Shown: positions 46,077 to 58,024, counted from the first letter of the stretch. The stretch is 64,000 bases of DNA from Gordionus sp. m RMFG-2023 (GCF_954871325.1 NC_088776.1:61590954-61654953), one strand, 5' to 3'. The notes: generated by a model not told the origin, from the sequence alone. Program-made: numbers and translations.

Positions 46077-47878
46077 TAATACCAAATATTAGAATTTTTT
46101 TACTAAAAAATTTTATTTCCAATAATATCATTAAAATACTATTTTATAAAATATTTTAAATTATATACAAATAAATATTTTAAAAAAAATATATAATAAA
46201 TATTAAAAAAATACAATTTCATTCTATAAAAGTGGACATAAGAGTATATGTTTTCAATTATTTAAAAAAAATAATATTCTTTCAATTTGATGTAAGGGCT
46301 CTTATTGCCTATATTTTTTAAAAATTTAAAAGTTCTGCTTGACCTATGTCCAAGGGAAGAGATAAAGATTGGTAAAAAAAAATATAATTTGTTAATTTAG
46401 AAAATTTAATTGTTTGTTTTTTCTGCTATAATAACCGGAATAGAATTTTAATTTTTTTAAGATATGCATGTGAGGTCCCAAATTAAGGATTTCCCCAATG
46501 ACCAAGGCACAGAAGTTAAGCCATCTGATCTTAGGCCATCATATAATAATAAATTAGCAGACACGGCTGTTTATTAGTTGGGCCCATGTAAAAGAACGGC
46601 TAATATCCTATTGATTGCTGCATGTCTGCCTTGAAAATATATTCAATTAAGACCATGTCTCACTTTGGAATAAACTAAAATTTTACATTTTATGCATGTA
46701 TGTGGTTGAATTATGTTACTTCCAATTCGATGGCCTATAGCAACTCTTAAGTGTTCACCTGATAAGAGGTTACCTAGTACAACTTAGTATGGTTCCAGCT
46801 ATTTATTGCACTAGTACAGTCAGTATTTTGTAAAAGTTAAATATACTATATACTCGTAAGTGGGGTTTTATGAGAGTATATTAAGAAAATATTTAATTAA
46901 AGGTTGGAAAATTGATTTATGTGTTAATGTGGGTAAACAGTTTCAGATAGAGCAAAAGATATCCAAGCTGTCAAGGCCGAATTTAAAAGATTATCTTTAG
47001 GAGTAATAAAAGAAGATATCATGGCGTTGTTCATCAAACGAGATGCCTAATGAAGAAAATAATATTTAATTGATATAAATCAAAACCTCCCATTTTTGAT
47101 AGTAATTATGAGAACTCTAGTTATTATTCCAATTTAATATTGAATAATTTCTAATATGCTTCTAAAAAATTCATACACAATTAAAAATTTCATTATATAG
47201 AAAAAAGGAAGAAGATCTAAAAATATGTAAAATCTTTGGTATATTTAAAAGAAAAAACTTTGATGTTATTTCTTTTAAAATATTTTCAAGTCCTAAAAAA
47301 CCTTTAAAAAAATTTTCTATGAACACTACAAAGTTGGAAAAACTGCTCAAAGGTGAAACAAGAAAATTTTACTTTCTTTCATGATTTTAAACCCCTGGAC
47401 TTTTAGAGCAATTGAATTCAAAAAGCAGATTTCAGATTTAGCTCTATTTAAATTAAGATCTATGTTTAGAGAATTCTCCTTTATATAAACGCGAGTCAAT
47501 CTTCCTAAAACAAAAAATAAAATTAGAAATTTTTAAACATAATAATACATGTTTTTTAGGTACATTTTTACTATAAGCTCTTTTTAGAGCCATCGATATT
47601 TTTAAAATTTACACTCATTTTTAATATATGACTTGTTATATTACATATGTTTTTAAGAATAAATAGCTATAATATTTTTAAAAAAAATCCATAGTTGATA
47701 AAGTATTTTTAGAAGGTCCGCAGATGGTGCCATCATAATGATACCATATGTATATGTCTAAGTTAAAAAGAAATTTTAAAGAATAAATAAGGTTATGTAT
47801 GCCCTAAGCTAAAAATGAGAGGGTCCAAAAGATCTCTTTGTTGTATACCTTCATCAGTAGGAATTGTATATTCATAAA
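46077..47878. other. Foreign segment interrupting the array
   Basis: A monomer breaks off at 46,076 after AAAAAATAGAGAATTT and resumes at about 47,879 with TTTGAATTGAATAATG, so about 1.8 kb is inserted or substituted. It contains a GC-richer LINE fragment (46,460-46,790) and otherwise AT-rich DNA without recognisable genes. Confidence 0.6.
46460..46790 (-). pseudogene. LINE fragment, C-terminal region (YLDDGT family)
   Basis: Minus strand: GNLLSGEHLRVAIGHRIGSN, then PHTCIKCKIL, KVRHGLN, HAAINRILAVLLH and [19 protein letters not shown] with IWDLTC. This follows the conserved plan after the polymerase in this LINE family: LLSDEALR-AVALRLG, a C-C-H-C cluster, RH-LN, and DGLRPDGLT-PW-GK-L-WD. 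Broken by stops. Same family as 11.5-12.56 kb and 35,722, in the orientation of the former. Confidence 0.65.
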
Positions 47879-48179
47879 AAATGTATTAGATTTGAATTGA
47901 ATAATGTTAGTACTATAGTCCAAATTAGGGAAATTTATAACATGGATTAACTAAACCTATATAATAATACTAGGGTCTCAGGCTGGTTTATATATAATTT
48001 TGGCAAATAATTGATAAAACAACTTTGATATTAGACGTGAAGTATTTCACCATTTATAAATTATATAATTATAATTATATGTCCTGTAACTACATTAAAA
48101 GGTAAATAATTTATAATAAATTAAATCCAAACCCAAAAAACAAAATATTAAAATGCATATTTATATAAAAATCGGAGAC

Positions 48180-48209
48180 CTGCAGAGTCGAGTAATAGTA
48201 TATTTTTCC
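48180..48209 (-). other. Candidate micro-exon, 30 nt, array type
   Basis: Minus strand: acceptor TGAATAAATAG, donor GTCTCCGAT. In phase 1 it reads KNILLLDSA then the first base of Gly. 12 nt longer than standard members, as at 36,438 but with unrelated extra residues. Confidence 0.4.
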
Positions 48210-48737
48210 CTATTTATTCAATAAAATAAAAAATAGTGGATAACAATAATAATTATGATATTTGAATTAAAAAATTGAGAATAATTTTAGTATTATACTC
48301 CAAATTTGGGAAATTTAAGACAGAGACTGACTTTATGTATCGAATGTTATTGGACCAGCTAGTTGATATTTAATTTATGCGGATAATGTTTTGATAAGAT
48401 AACTTTGATATTAGACGTGAAGTCTCTCACCATAGAAAGCGATAGCAAACTGATAAATAAAGGCCCACTGAAGTGCTTAATTCAGGGACTTTACTTTTCT
48501 GATCAAAATTGTATTTAAACTTCTTATAGATATGATAAATCTTTAGAACTTAAATTTTTGATTTAGTCTAAAGGCGACGTTTTAAGCGTGGCCATCAACA
48601 TATTTTAATCTCCTACGTTCACTTATATATCTTTTTTATTATAATAATCCTATAACTAAGATAAAATAAAAATAATTTATAATAAAATTAAATCCAAGCC
48701 AATAAATAAAAAAAACCTTTATATAAATTCTTGCCAC

Positions 48738-48755
48738 TTGCATTGCCAGGTTTTA
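48738..48755 (-). other. Candidate micro-exon, 18 nt, array type
   Basis: Minus strand: acceptor ATATACATAG, donor GTGGCAAGA. In phase 1 it reads KPGNA. Confidence 0.38.
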
Positions 48756-49396
48756 CTATGTATATAAAATTATAATAAAATATATATTATTATAACAAAA
48801 ATAAGTGATATTTGAATTTAATAATTAGAATAACTTTAGTGTATTACACTTCAGATTTGGTAAATAAAACAATGAGTGACTAAACCTATTTAATATTACT
48901 AGACCCTCAAATTAGAATATTTGTAATTTAGGCAAATAATGTTTTCATAAAACAACTTTGATATTTGAAATATTTTACCACCTATAGTGAGAGCAAACTG
49001 ATAAATAAACTCTGATGGACTTGATTCAAGGACTTTATTTTCTAATCAAAGTTATTAATTTAGTTCAGCTAGATATAAAAAAATAGCTTGAGCTTAGATT
49101 TTCATAAAAAGGCGGCGTTTCCAGCCTAACAAAAAATACCTAGCCTATCGCCGATCGGAACACAGATATATTTATGGTTTAAAAAATACAGTGTGCGACA
49201 TTATATAAGAAATTAATTTCTTATTTTGTTAGTTTAATTTAATTACACAACATATTTTATTCTTCTAGATATTTATTCTTCTACAATAAATTTTTTATTA
49301 TAATTACATGTCCTATAACATATTTATAAGAAAAATAATTTATAATAAAATTAAATTAATATCTATAAATCAATAAACCATTTTTAATTAGGATAC

Positions 49397-49411
49397 GTTT
49401 ACGTGGCTTTC
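49397..49411 (-). other. Candidate micro-exon, 15 nt, array type
   Basis: Minus strand: acceptor AAAAAAATAG, donor GTATCCTAA. In phase 1 it reads KPRK. 3 nt shorter than standard, reading frame maintained. Confidence 0.38.
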
Positions 49412-49921
49412 CTATTTTTTTTTTAAATTAGAATAAAAAAGATAGGATTAAAACAATAATAAATATTTTTTAGTATTATGATCCAAATAAAATAAATTTA
49501 AAACAAAGACTGACTAAACGCATTTAATATTATTAGACTCTCAAACGTGGTTTTATATTCTAATAAAGACTTCATGATCTGTTTGTTCGAGGATTTTACT
49601 TTTCTCATCAAAATTGTCTTTTTAGTTCAATAAGTTATATAAAACTCTCTTGAGCTTGAATTTAAGATTTCCATAAAAGGCAGCGTTTTCGGCCTGGCCA
49701 AAAACAAGCTGCCAAGAGCCGACCGGAATGCAGATATAGCTATGGCTACTTAAAACATATAGTGCGTCACATTTATTAGCTATCATGGATCATTCTGATT
49801 TTGTTAGTTTAATTTAACACACTACATATTTTATTCTCCTTATATTTATAAAATTTTTTTACATGTCCTATTACTAAGTTAAAATTATTTACAAATCAAA
49901 AAACATTTATATTTCGGAGAC

Positions 49922-49939
49922 CTATATGACTTGGTTTTT
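49922..49939 (-). other. Candidate micro-exon, 18 nt, array type
   Basis: Minus strand: acceptor TTTTAAAAAATAG, donor GTCTCCGAA. In phase 1 it reads KPSHI then the first base of Gly. Confidence 0.4.
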
Positions 49940-50578
49940 CTATTTTTTAAAATTAGAATAAAAAATGGAGGATTAAAACTATAATAAATATTATATTTGA
50001 ATTGAATAATGAGAATAATTATAGTATTATACTCCAAATTAAGGAAATTTAAAACAAAGACTGATCAAACATATTTAATGTTATTAGACCCTCAAACTTG
50101 TTTATATATAATTTAGGCCAATAATATTTTGATAAAACAACATTGATATTAAACTTGAAGTCTCTCACCACCTACCGCGAAAACAAACTGATAAATAAAA
50201 GGTTATCTGATTTCCTTGATTCAAGGATTATTCGTTTTTTATCAAAATTTTATTTTTAGATCAGAAAGTTATATAAAAATCTCTTGAGCTTAAATTTTTT
50301 ATTTCCAAAAGTGGCGAGGCCAATAAGAACCTGCCAAGAGCCGACCGAAACACATATATAGCTATGACTACTTAAAAAATCACGACATTTACTAGGTGAC
50401 ATAACTCTGAAGGTTTATTCTGATTTTGTTAGTTTAATTTTATTATTCACTACATATTTTATTCTCCTTACATTTATAAATCTTTTTATTAATTACTGTC
50501 CTATTACTAGGTCAAAAGGAAAATTATTTATAATAAAATTATTTAAAATCAAAAAAACATTTAAAAAATAATTGGTAC

Positions 50579-50596
50579 CTGCATGGACATGTTTTC
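50579..50596 (-). other. Candidate micro-exon, 18 nt, array type
   Basis: Minus strand: acceptor TTAAATAAATAG, donor GTACCAATT. In phase 1 it reads KHVHA then the first base of Gly. Confidence 0.4.
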
Positions 50597-51245
50597 CTAT
50601 TTATTTAAAATTAGATTATAGAGGATTAAAAAAATAATAATTATTATATTTGAATTTAATAATTAGAATAATTTTAGTATTATGATCCAAATTAAATAAA
50701 TCTAAAACAAAGACTGACTATTTTAATGTTATTAGACCCTCAAACTTGGTTATATATAATTTATGCTAATAATGATTTGTTAAAACAAAATTGATATTAG
50801 ATGTGAAGGCTCTCATAACCTATAGCGTAGGCAAACTGGAAAATAAAAGATTTATGATCTGCTTGATTCAAGCATTTTACTTTTCTCATCAAAATTGTAT
50901 TTTTAGTTGAATGAGTTATATAAAAACCTCTTGAGCTTGAATTTATGATTTCCATAAAAGGCAGCATTTTTAGCATGGCCAAAAACTACCACCTGCAAAT
51001 AGCCGACCGAAGGAGAGATATAGCTATGGCTACTTAAAACATATAGTGCGCGATAATTCTTAGATATCAAAACTGTGTAGAATCATTCTGTTAATTTAAT
51101 TTAATTACACACTACATATTTTATTCTCCTTACATTTATAAATCTTTTTATTATATTTACATCTCCAATAACTAAGTTAAAAGGAATATAATTTATAATA
51201 ATATTATTTTCAAATCAAGAAAACATTTAAATAAAAATAGAAGAC

Positions 51246-51263
51246 CTGTATGGACATGTTTTT
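51246..51263 (-). other. Candidate micro-exon, 18 nt, array type
   Basis: Minus strand: acceptor AAAAAAAATAG, donor GTCTTCTAT. In phase 1 it reads KHVHT then the first base of Gly. Confidence 0.4.
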
Positions 51264-51763
51264 CTATTTTTTTTAAATTAGAATAAAAGTAAAGGACTGA
51301 AACAATAATAAGTAATATATTTGAAAATAATGGGAGTAATTAATTTTACTATTATACTCCAAATATTCGAAATCTTAAATTATCGCTCTCTACACGTATT
51401 CAATGTTATTATCAAAAAAAATTGTCATTTTAGTTCAGCGAGTTATTGAAAATTACTTGAGCTTGGATTTTTTGTTTTCATAAAAGGCAGCCTTTTCGGG
51501 GTGTCTAAACAGCCGTCCAATGACCGACTGGAACACAGAATAGATATGAATACTTAAAAAATATACTCAGCGATATTTATTAGAACTGCGCTGAACCTTT
51601 CTGATTTCGTTAGTTTAATTTAATTATACACTAAATATTTTATCCCATATATACATTTAAATCTTTATATTATAATAACATGTCCTATAACTATGTTAAA
51701 AAGAAAATAATTTATATTAAAATTATTTCCAAATCAATAAGCATTCATATAAAAGTCGGAGAA

Positions 51764-51781
51764 CTGTATAGGCATGTTTTC
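51764..51781 (-). other. Array-type site, donor lost
   Basis: Phase 1 reading KHAYT with acceptor AAAAAAATAG, but TT instead of GT at the donor position. On the minus strand this is the first member of the array, next to the LTR-element fossil. Confidence 0.25.
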
Positions 51782-51992
51782 CTATTTTTTTAAAATTATA
51801 ATTAATAATAGAGGATAAAAACAATAATAAGAATTATATTTGAATTGAATATACTTAGAACATTTTATTAACCCATAATTAAAGAATTTTAATACTAAGA
51901 CTTACTAAACTATTTAATGTTATTAGACCCTCAAACTGGATTATATATAATTTTGGCCAATAATGTTTTGATAAAATAACTTTGATATTAGA

Positions 51993-54900
51993 CGTGAAAC
52001 TTTTATAGTCAAAACAATCGGTAGTTTTATTTAAAATTGTTCGATATATATATAGTTTTATAATTATGTAATTTAACTTCTAACATTGAATTATTTTGAC
52101 CTTAATACTTTAATATTAATTGTAAGATTTTTATAATATAATATACAAACAACGTAAGCGTAACCTTTTAAATATATAACGTAACCCTTAAAAATATATA
52201 ACGTAAGTTTTAATATATTAACGTATTCATATCTTCTTTCCCACCCATTTAAGATCGTCTAGCAATCTTTTTATTTACCAAGTTCAAGTTTATCTACTAA
52301 TCTTTTTGTTGGCTCTCGTTTCCTTGTTGTATATCGTGGTTGCATTCCTTTTTGACTTGGTTCAATTGTTTCTACTGTTTTAGCTTCTCCTGACTTTATA
52401 TTGTTATTTGTTATTATTGATTTGGTTTCTACTAGTTCTTCCCTTATTCGTAGTTGGTTTGTGTGTTTTCATACTATTTTTTTTTCTTCTACGTTATACG
52501 AGAATTTAGCTTGTTGATTTATTATTTTTTCTTCAAGCCATCCTTTTTCAAGAGTTTTTTATCCAAACTAATTCGTTTTCCCTAAATATCTATGTAGGCC
52601 TTTGTTTAACTGGTCGGGTTTTACTAAAAAGATTTTTAATTTTTCAGTAATTGAAGGTTTCACACAGTCCACTAAAGTATTTAGTCTTCTCCGTCATAAA
52701 TAGTTAATCAGGTATTCGGCCCGTTTAGGAGTTGTCGGAATTTCTATACGTAAATAATATTGTACCCTTTCCCAGGGTTGTGCTGGCAGATTCCACGGAT
52801 ATACGGCAATTCCTGGTATATCTCTGCGATGTTTTTTGACACCCAATACAGCGGTTGATTATTTTTTCGAAATCTTTATCTAATTGTTCCCACTATATAT
52901 AATGTCTTGTAATCGATTTCATTGCTATAATACCCGGATGTCACGTATGTAATATGGGTAAAACTTTTTTTTGTAGTGAGTATGGAATAATTAATCGACC
53001 ATTCCAAAATAAAATACCGTAATCATTTTCTATTTCATCTATTCTTGTTCTAAAAGCTAGTAATTCTGGGACTTGATTTTGTATATTTGTACCATTTATT
53101 TATATTTTTACTCTTCTTAAAATTGGATCTTTCCCGGTTTCATCTCTAAGTTCTTTTCTTGATAGAGTTAAAGTGTCAAGTAAGATTTCTTATATATATC
53201 ACTGTTTTATTTTCGCTTATTATTTTATCATCATTTTTCTATTGGGTTTCGCGATAACGCATCTGCAATTAAATTAATAGCGCCATTCTTGTACATTATA
53301 TCATAATCATATGCCGATAATTTATAAGCTTAACGTAATAATCTTTGGGTTGTTAAGGAGCTTAAATCTATGTTATCACCATATATATTTATTAAAGGTT
53401 TGTGGTCCGTTCGTATTTTATTTTCGCCCATACAAATAGTTGTGAAATTTTTCTACCCGTTTACTATGCCTTTGGCTTTTTTGTCGATTGTCGAATAATT
53501 CATTTCAGCATCTTGTAAAATTCTCGAGGTGTAAGATATTGGATATTCGTTACCATTATCATATTCTTATATGGGTACAGCTCCAAATCCTTGGTTAGAT
53601 GCATCTGTTTCTATTATTAACTCAAGATCCGGTTTATAAAACTGTATAGTATTTTGTTCTGTTATGATTCCATGTAAGTTTGGTATGAACCGTGTGTAAT
53701 AGTTTAATATGCTTAAAAATGATTTTATGTCATGTCTTTCTTTTGGAGTTGGATATTTTTGTATTGCTATTATTTTATTTTTATCTGGGTGTATTCCATT
53801 TTGATCTATTAAGTATCCTAAATATGATAATTTTCTTTCATAAAATTTATTTTGCTTGTTTTGTCCTTTGATTCCGCATTTTGTAATTTTTTAAGGACTT
53901 TATTTTATATTCTCTATATGTTCAGTATCATCTAAGATTATAACATCATCTAAATAAACTGCTGCATCTTTACAATCAGCCAGTAAGTCGTCCATATATC
54001 TTTGAAATATTATTGGTGCTGTATCTATACCAAATGATTATCGTAAATAGCGGTAGTATCTATTTGGTGTTACCATTGTTAATATTTCTTGCGATTCGTC
54101 GTCGATACTCATTTGTAGATATGCATCCTTGAGATCTATTTTGAGATTAATTCTTCAAACGTTGGTAGAAGATGATAGTGTTTTAGTAGTAATTTATTTA
54201 ATGTTACTTTGAAATCTCCACATAATCGTAGTTCATCTGAAGTTTTACATACCACTACCATTGGAGTACTCCAGGTTACGCTTATTGTTGATGGATATTT
54301 GCTTTATCATATTATTTTCTTCCAAACGTTTCAGTTCATTTTCAATTTCTAATTCTAAAGGCAACGGTACTCTTCTAGCTGAGAGTGCAATTGGTTTTAA
54401 ATTTTCTTCCAATTTCAGTTTTACTGGTTCGACATTTTTTAATTTATCCTAATTTATTTTCAAACACCGTAGCGAATTCTTTATATAGTTTGTCAATATT
54501 CACCTTATCATTATCATTATATTTATATCTATTGTTGATCATATTGATTTTTACATTTGTTGGTAACGATAAATCAAATTCTATAGTCCATGGAAATCCA
54601 AATAATGCTGCATCATTTGGTTTTGTAACTAAACGGAAGCCATTTTATTTTATCTTATTGCACTTTTACATAAGCTTCGCCCATAATTTTTATTGTATTG
54701 TTTCCATATATAGTTGGAGCTCTAACCATTCTAAGTTTTGGCCTCCCAATTTTATTCCATATTGTTCCATTAATGATGATTACTGCTGAACCTGTATCAT
54801 ATTCCATTTTAATTTCGTGATTGTTTATTAATACCGTAATTGTTGGGTGCTAGTAATATTGATATATTTTTCTTATAGAGAAATCTCAATTTTCGTCATT

Positions 54901-55450
54901 ATTATTGTAATTTGTACCGTAAATTTTTCCTCTAGTTTTACAACACACGGCAAAGTGGTTTGATTTCTTACATTTGTTACACTTTTTTCAGTATGCTGGA
55001 CAATTTCTAATAGTATGAAAACGATTACATAAATAACACGGTTTTCTTGTATTATTATTATTATTTGTGTGGTAGTTGTTATGAACTTGCAATGGTTTTA
55101 AGTATGTTTTATTATCATTTTGAGAGTGTCGATTATCATTATTATTATACTGCCGATTATTTTTATCATTTTGATTTAATTAATCGTTTATTATTATCAT
55201 TATGATTATTCGTCTCTTTAAATTTATAAACCATTTTAGTAATATAAATTATTTCTAAGCCCGTTCCATCGCTAAAGCTATTTCTACAACTATGTTTAAG
55301 CTTAACGGTTGGTCTTCGTCTTAAGTATCTGGGTATCTTAAACGTAGTTCTTTATCTAGTTACATCTTTAGTCCGGCGATGATCGCGATCTTAGTTTTAC
55401 ATTATCTTCAAATTCGCATCTTCGGGCTAGCTCCTTTTACCACCTAACTA
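51993..55450 (-). mobile_element. Ty3/gypsy-type LTR retrotransposon fossil, broken
   Basis: Minus strand, parts in the usual order: end of gag with two zinc-knuckle-like Cys clusters (about 54,950-55,440), aspartic protease (about 54,720-54,830), reverse transcriptase with a YLDD box (about 53,900-54,150), RNase H with TDASNQGFGAV (about 53,440-53,640), integrase zinc-binding region (about 52,800-52,950) and an integrase C-terminal tail (about 52,280-52,560). A purine tract precedes an LTR-like stretch of about 250 bp (51,993-52,240) that abuts a truncated array monomer. The gag-side LTR was not found and the element is cut off near 55,450. K02A2.6-like lineage by overall look. It is broken with well over ten breaks, so old. 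Confidence 0.85.
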
Positions 55451-57810
55451 GCCCATATGTTAAATAAATAAAAGGACGAATCATCTATCTCTGATTCATT
55501 TATCCCTTACTCATATATAAAATTGATAATGAACAGATATATATTATGCTCTATTTTATTTATTCATATTTGATTATATTATAAAATAACTTTTTATTTC
55601 AATTAAAGGTTTAATGTTTATAAAGGCGTTTATGCCATATTTATTTATATTTTAATGTTTAAGGCGTTATTTTATATTGTAATTGGACATGTTATATATT
55701 ATATTTTTGTTATAATAATATATATAAAATGGACATTTTTATTAGAAATATACAGGAAATTTAATAAATAAAGAAGATTTGACAATTGGTACAAGTTATC
55801 CCTCTTGTAATAATATTTATCACTTTTATTAAGAATATTTTATCTAAACTAACTAATTATTTAATTATTATAAAAGGATACTAATTTGGATCTGTAATCT
55901 CTTATATGTAAATGATAATTCTTACCATGTGTTTTAGCGTACACTGTAATTAGATGAATTAAATTTAAAATTTAAAATAATTAATATAAGGAAATATAGG
56001 AGATCAGGGCTCTTTAATTTGTAGGGTGTGCCAAATTTTTAATTTCAGTTCTAAATATAAGCAATGAGCATATTAAATTTTAATCCTAATATTAAATTTA
56101 AGCGTATATTTATATGTATTAAATATTTTGAAATAAAAAGTTATTATAAATTTATTACAAAATACAAAATTTGGATGTAAAAATTATGTAAAAATTTCGA
56201 AATTTTTTTTAATAAATTAGATTTAATTTTTTATTAAATTTTAAAAATATTTTATCTAGATATAATTTTAATTGCGATTCATAAAGTAAGTGACGGAGCT
56301 TGCTATTGTATTTTGAAACACAAATGTAATATTCCAAAATAAATTTTTTTATTCATATTTTATAATTATTTTATGACTTACTTATTTTAAATTTTTTTGT
56401 GGTATTTAAAAAAAACAGAGATATCCGGAGGTACCATTTGCAGGGCCCAGCTCGGATTTTTTTAAAAATATATTACATTTTTTTATTTTTATAGCTATTA
56501 ATGGCGATTTAAAATATTTAGTTATAAAATATAATGCCCGGCCCTGGTTCTCCGAAAAAAAATATGCAAAAAACAAAATATTTTGTATAATACTCAAAAT
56601 TATGTTTATTTATAAATTTTATTGTATATTCATAAAGTAAAAAATAAAATTTTTATATATAATAATCTTGAGAAATAAATTTATTTTTTATCTATTATTA
56701 TGGTAGGAAAAGGGGTTGGAAAGCTCCATACACAACTAGTTAAATTAACTGGAATATATTGATATTTTATAATAAAAAAAAATAAAATTTCAAATATATG
56801 ATTAAATATTAATAATATTTGGTAAAAAAGGTGTTTTTATCCCGAAATATTTAGTAGGGCTTGACAAGTGTACATCTGTCTCTCAGTTTAAAAATAAATT
56901 GTTTTATGGACTTTATTTCTATTCTAAATTCATCTTTATTCAGAATAGTTGGACACCTATTTTTGGTCTTTTTAAATCATATATTTTGAGAAAAGGTGAA
57001 AATATATTTAAAATTGAGCTTTAAAATAGTCATTTATTTTTAATTTTTTCAAATTAAAATCAATATACAAAAACGCTATTTTGGATTCTATTAATAAAAA
57101 AATAAAATAAAATAAAATGAAACCTTAAACTTTAAGATAAGCATAATTATAAAAATTTATCATATTTTTAACTTTCATTATAGTGTGTCACATCGGGGGA
57201 GTCTGTTTTGGTATAAATTATAAAATTTTGTAAAAAAAATTAATTTTTGGAAAAATTATATTAACTTATAATTTGATCATTTGATATGATAAGAAAATTG
57301 CAACTTCTATAATTATATACTAAAGATTTTCTCAAAATTCAAAAAATGTTCAAAGGATACTTGCTTTTTATTTTACAAATATCATTTTTCATTTTGCTCA
57401 AATTCTATTTTGAGCATGCTCAATCTTCTTTTTTTTTTGATCTTCTAAGATATTTTGCTCAAAATTTTGGGAAAAAAAAATTTTCATGAACCTCATTAAA
57501 ACATGAGTTCTATTAAATTTATGGAAATAGATTTCATTTTCAACTACCATAATTATTTTACTGTCTCCATTTTATATACTTGAAAAATTTACTCTCTAAC
57601 GCTCATTTATAAAACAAAATTGTTATTTTCAAAAATTTACTCCATCATGAAAAAATAATAATAAAAAAGTTTAAAATATTTCTTACAACCCTGCTTTTAA
57701 TTTGTTTATAAAACTTATGCATTAATCACTTTATTCTCATGTAATTTAAGAAATCATAAACAAAAAGTTATTAAAAAATAAAATATTATTTTAGGCTTGG
57801 TTAACGATTA
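55451..57810. other. AT-rich stretch, no gene seen
   Basis: Long homopolymer-like A/T tracts, no coding-looking frame. One small MITE at 56,430-56,555 is listed separately. A G-rich string near 57,195 (CATCGGGGGAGTCTG) may be the end of another element, with no partner found. Confidence 0.45.
56430..56555. mobile_element. Small GC-ended MITE, family M2, copy 1
   Basis: The ends are imperfect inverted repeats (GGAGGTACCATTTGCAGGGCC on the left against CGGAGAACCAGGGCCGGGC read inward from the right), with an AT-rich core containing TAGCTATTAATGGCGATTT. The copy at 60,415-60,606 has the same core in the opposite orientation. The ends resemble non-autonomous hAT elements. I could not define the target duplication. 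Confidence 0.5.
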
Positions 57811-57882
57811 ATTAAATCAAGTTTTGAATGTATAGTTGATAGTAGATAAAAAGATAGAATTCTAACCAACAAAGACTAGAAC

Positions 57883-58024
57883 CATAAATATTTAAGCCTA
57901 TAAGAATAAAAGATAGCAAAATAACAAGCAATCTAAAAATATCTTGTAATTGTATAATTCGAACATTTGTAATAATAAAAACTTTATCATATTTAAGACC
58001 TCCCTGTAATTTTAAATTACTCAT
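57883..58024 (-). CDS. Possible first coding exon with a membrane or signal-anchor segment
   Basis: Minus strand ATG at 58,022-58,024 (context AAAAAATGAG) opens a frame that starts MSNLKLQGGLKYDKVFIITN and contains the hydrophobic run FRLLVILLSFILIGLNIY. It reaches a possible donor G|GTTCTAG in phase 1 at 57,883, the phase used by all candidate micro-exons downstream. The frame stays open to a stop at 57,812 if the donor is not used. The AT-rich composition makes a chance hydrophobic frame quite possible. No family recognised. Confidence 0.2.

Larger units (their letters stand above)
47879..51992. repeat. Tandem array, second block
   Basis: Monomer anchors of the TGTCCTATAACT type near 48,072, 48,640, 49,302, 49,860, 50,498, 51,158 and 51,678, i.e. 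about 520-660 bp each. The last monomer is cut at about 51,992 after TATTAGACGTGAA by the LTR-retroelement fossil. Monomers at 49.8-51.7 kb resemble each other more than those at 42-46 kb (for example GGACATG in place of GCCTGG next to the micro-exon site), so this part amplified later. Confidence 0.8.

Noticed and set aside
46466-46600. 5S rRNA-like string (AGAAGTTAAGC followed by GGCC)
   Set aside because: The minus strand gives a consistent LINE C-terminal region here. The 5S resemblance is short and the rest of the 5S promoter and stem are absent.
54261-54789. Plus-strand frames of 63 and 134 residues
   Set aside because: Antisense to the Ty3/gypsy fossil that is clearly coded on the minus strand.
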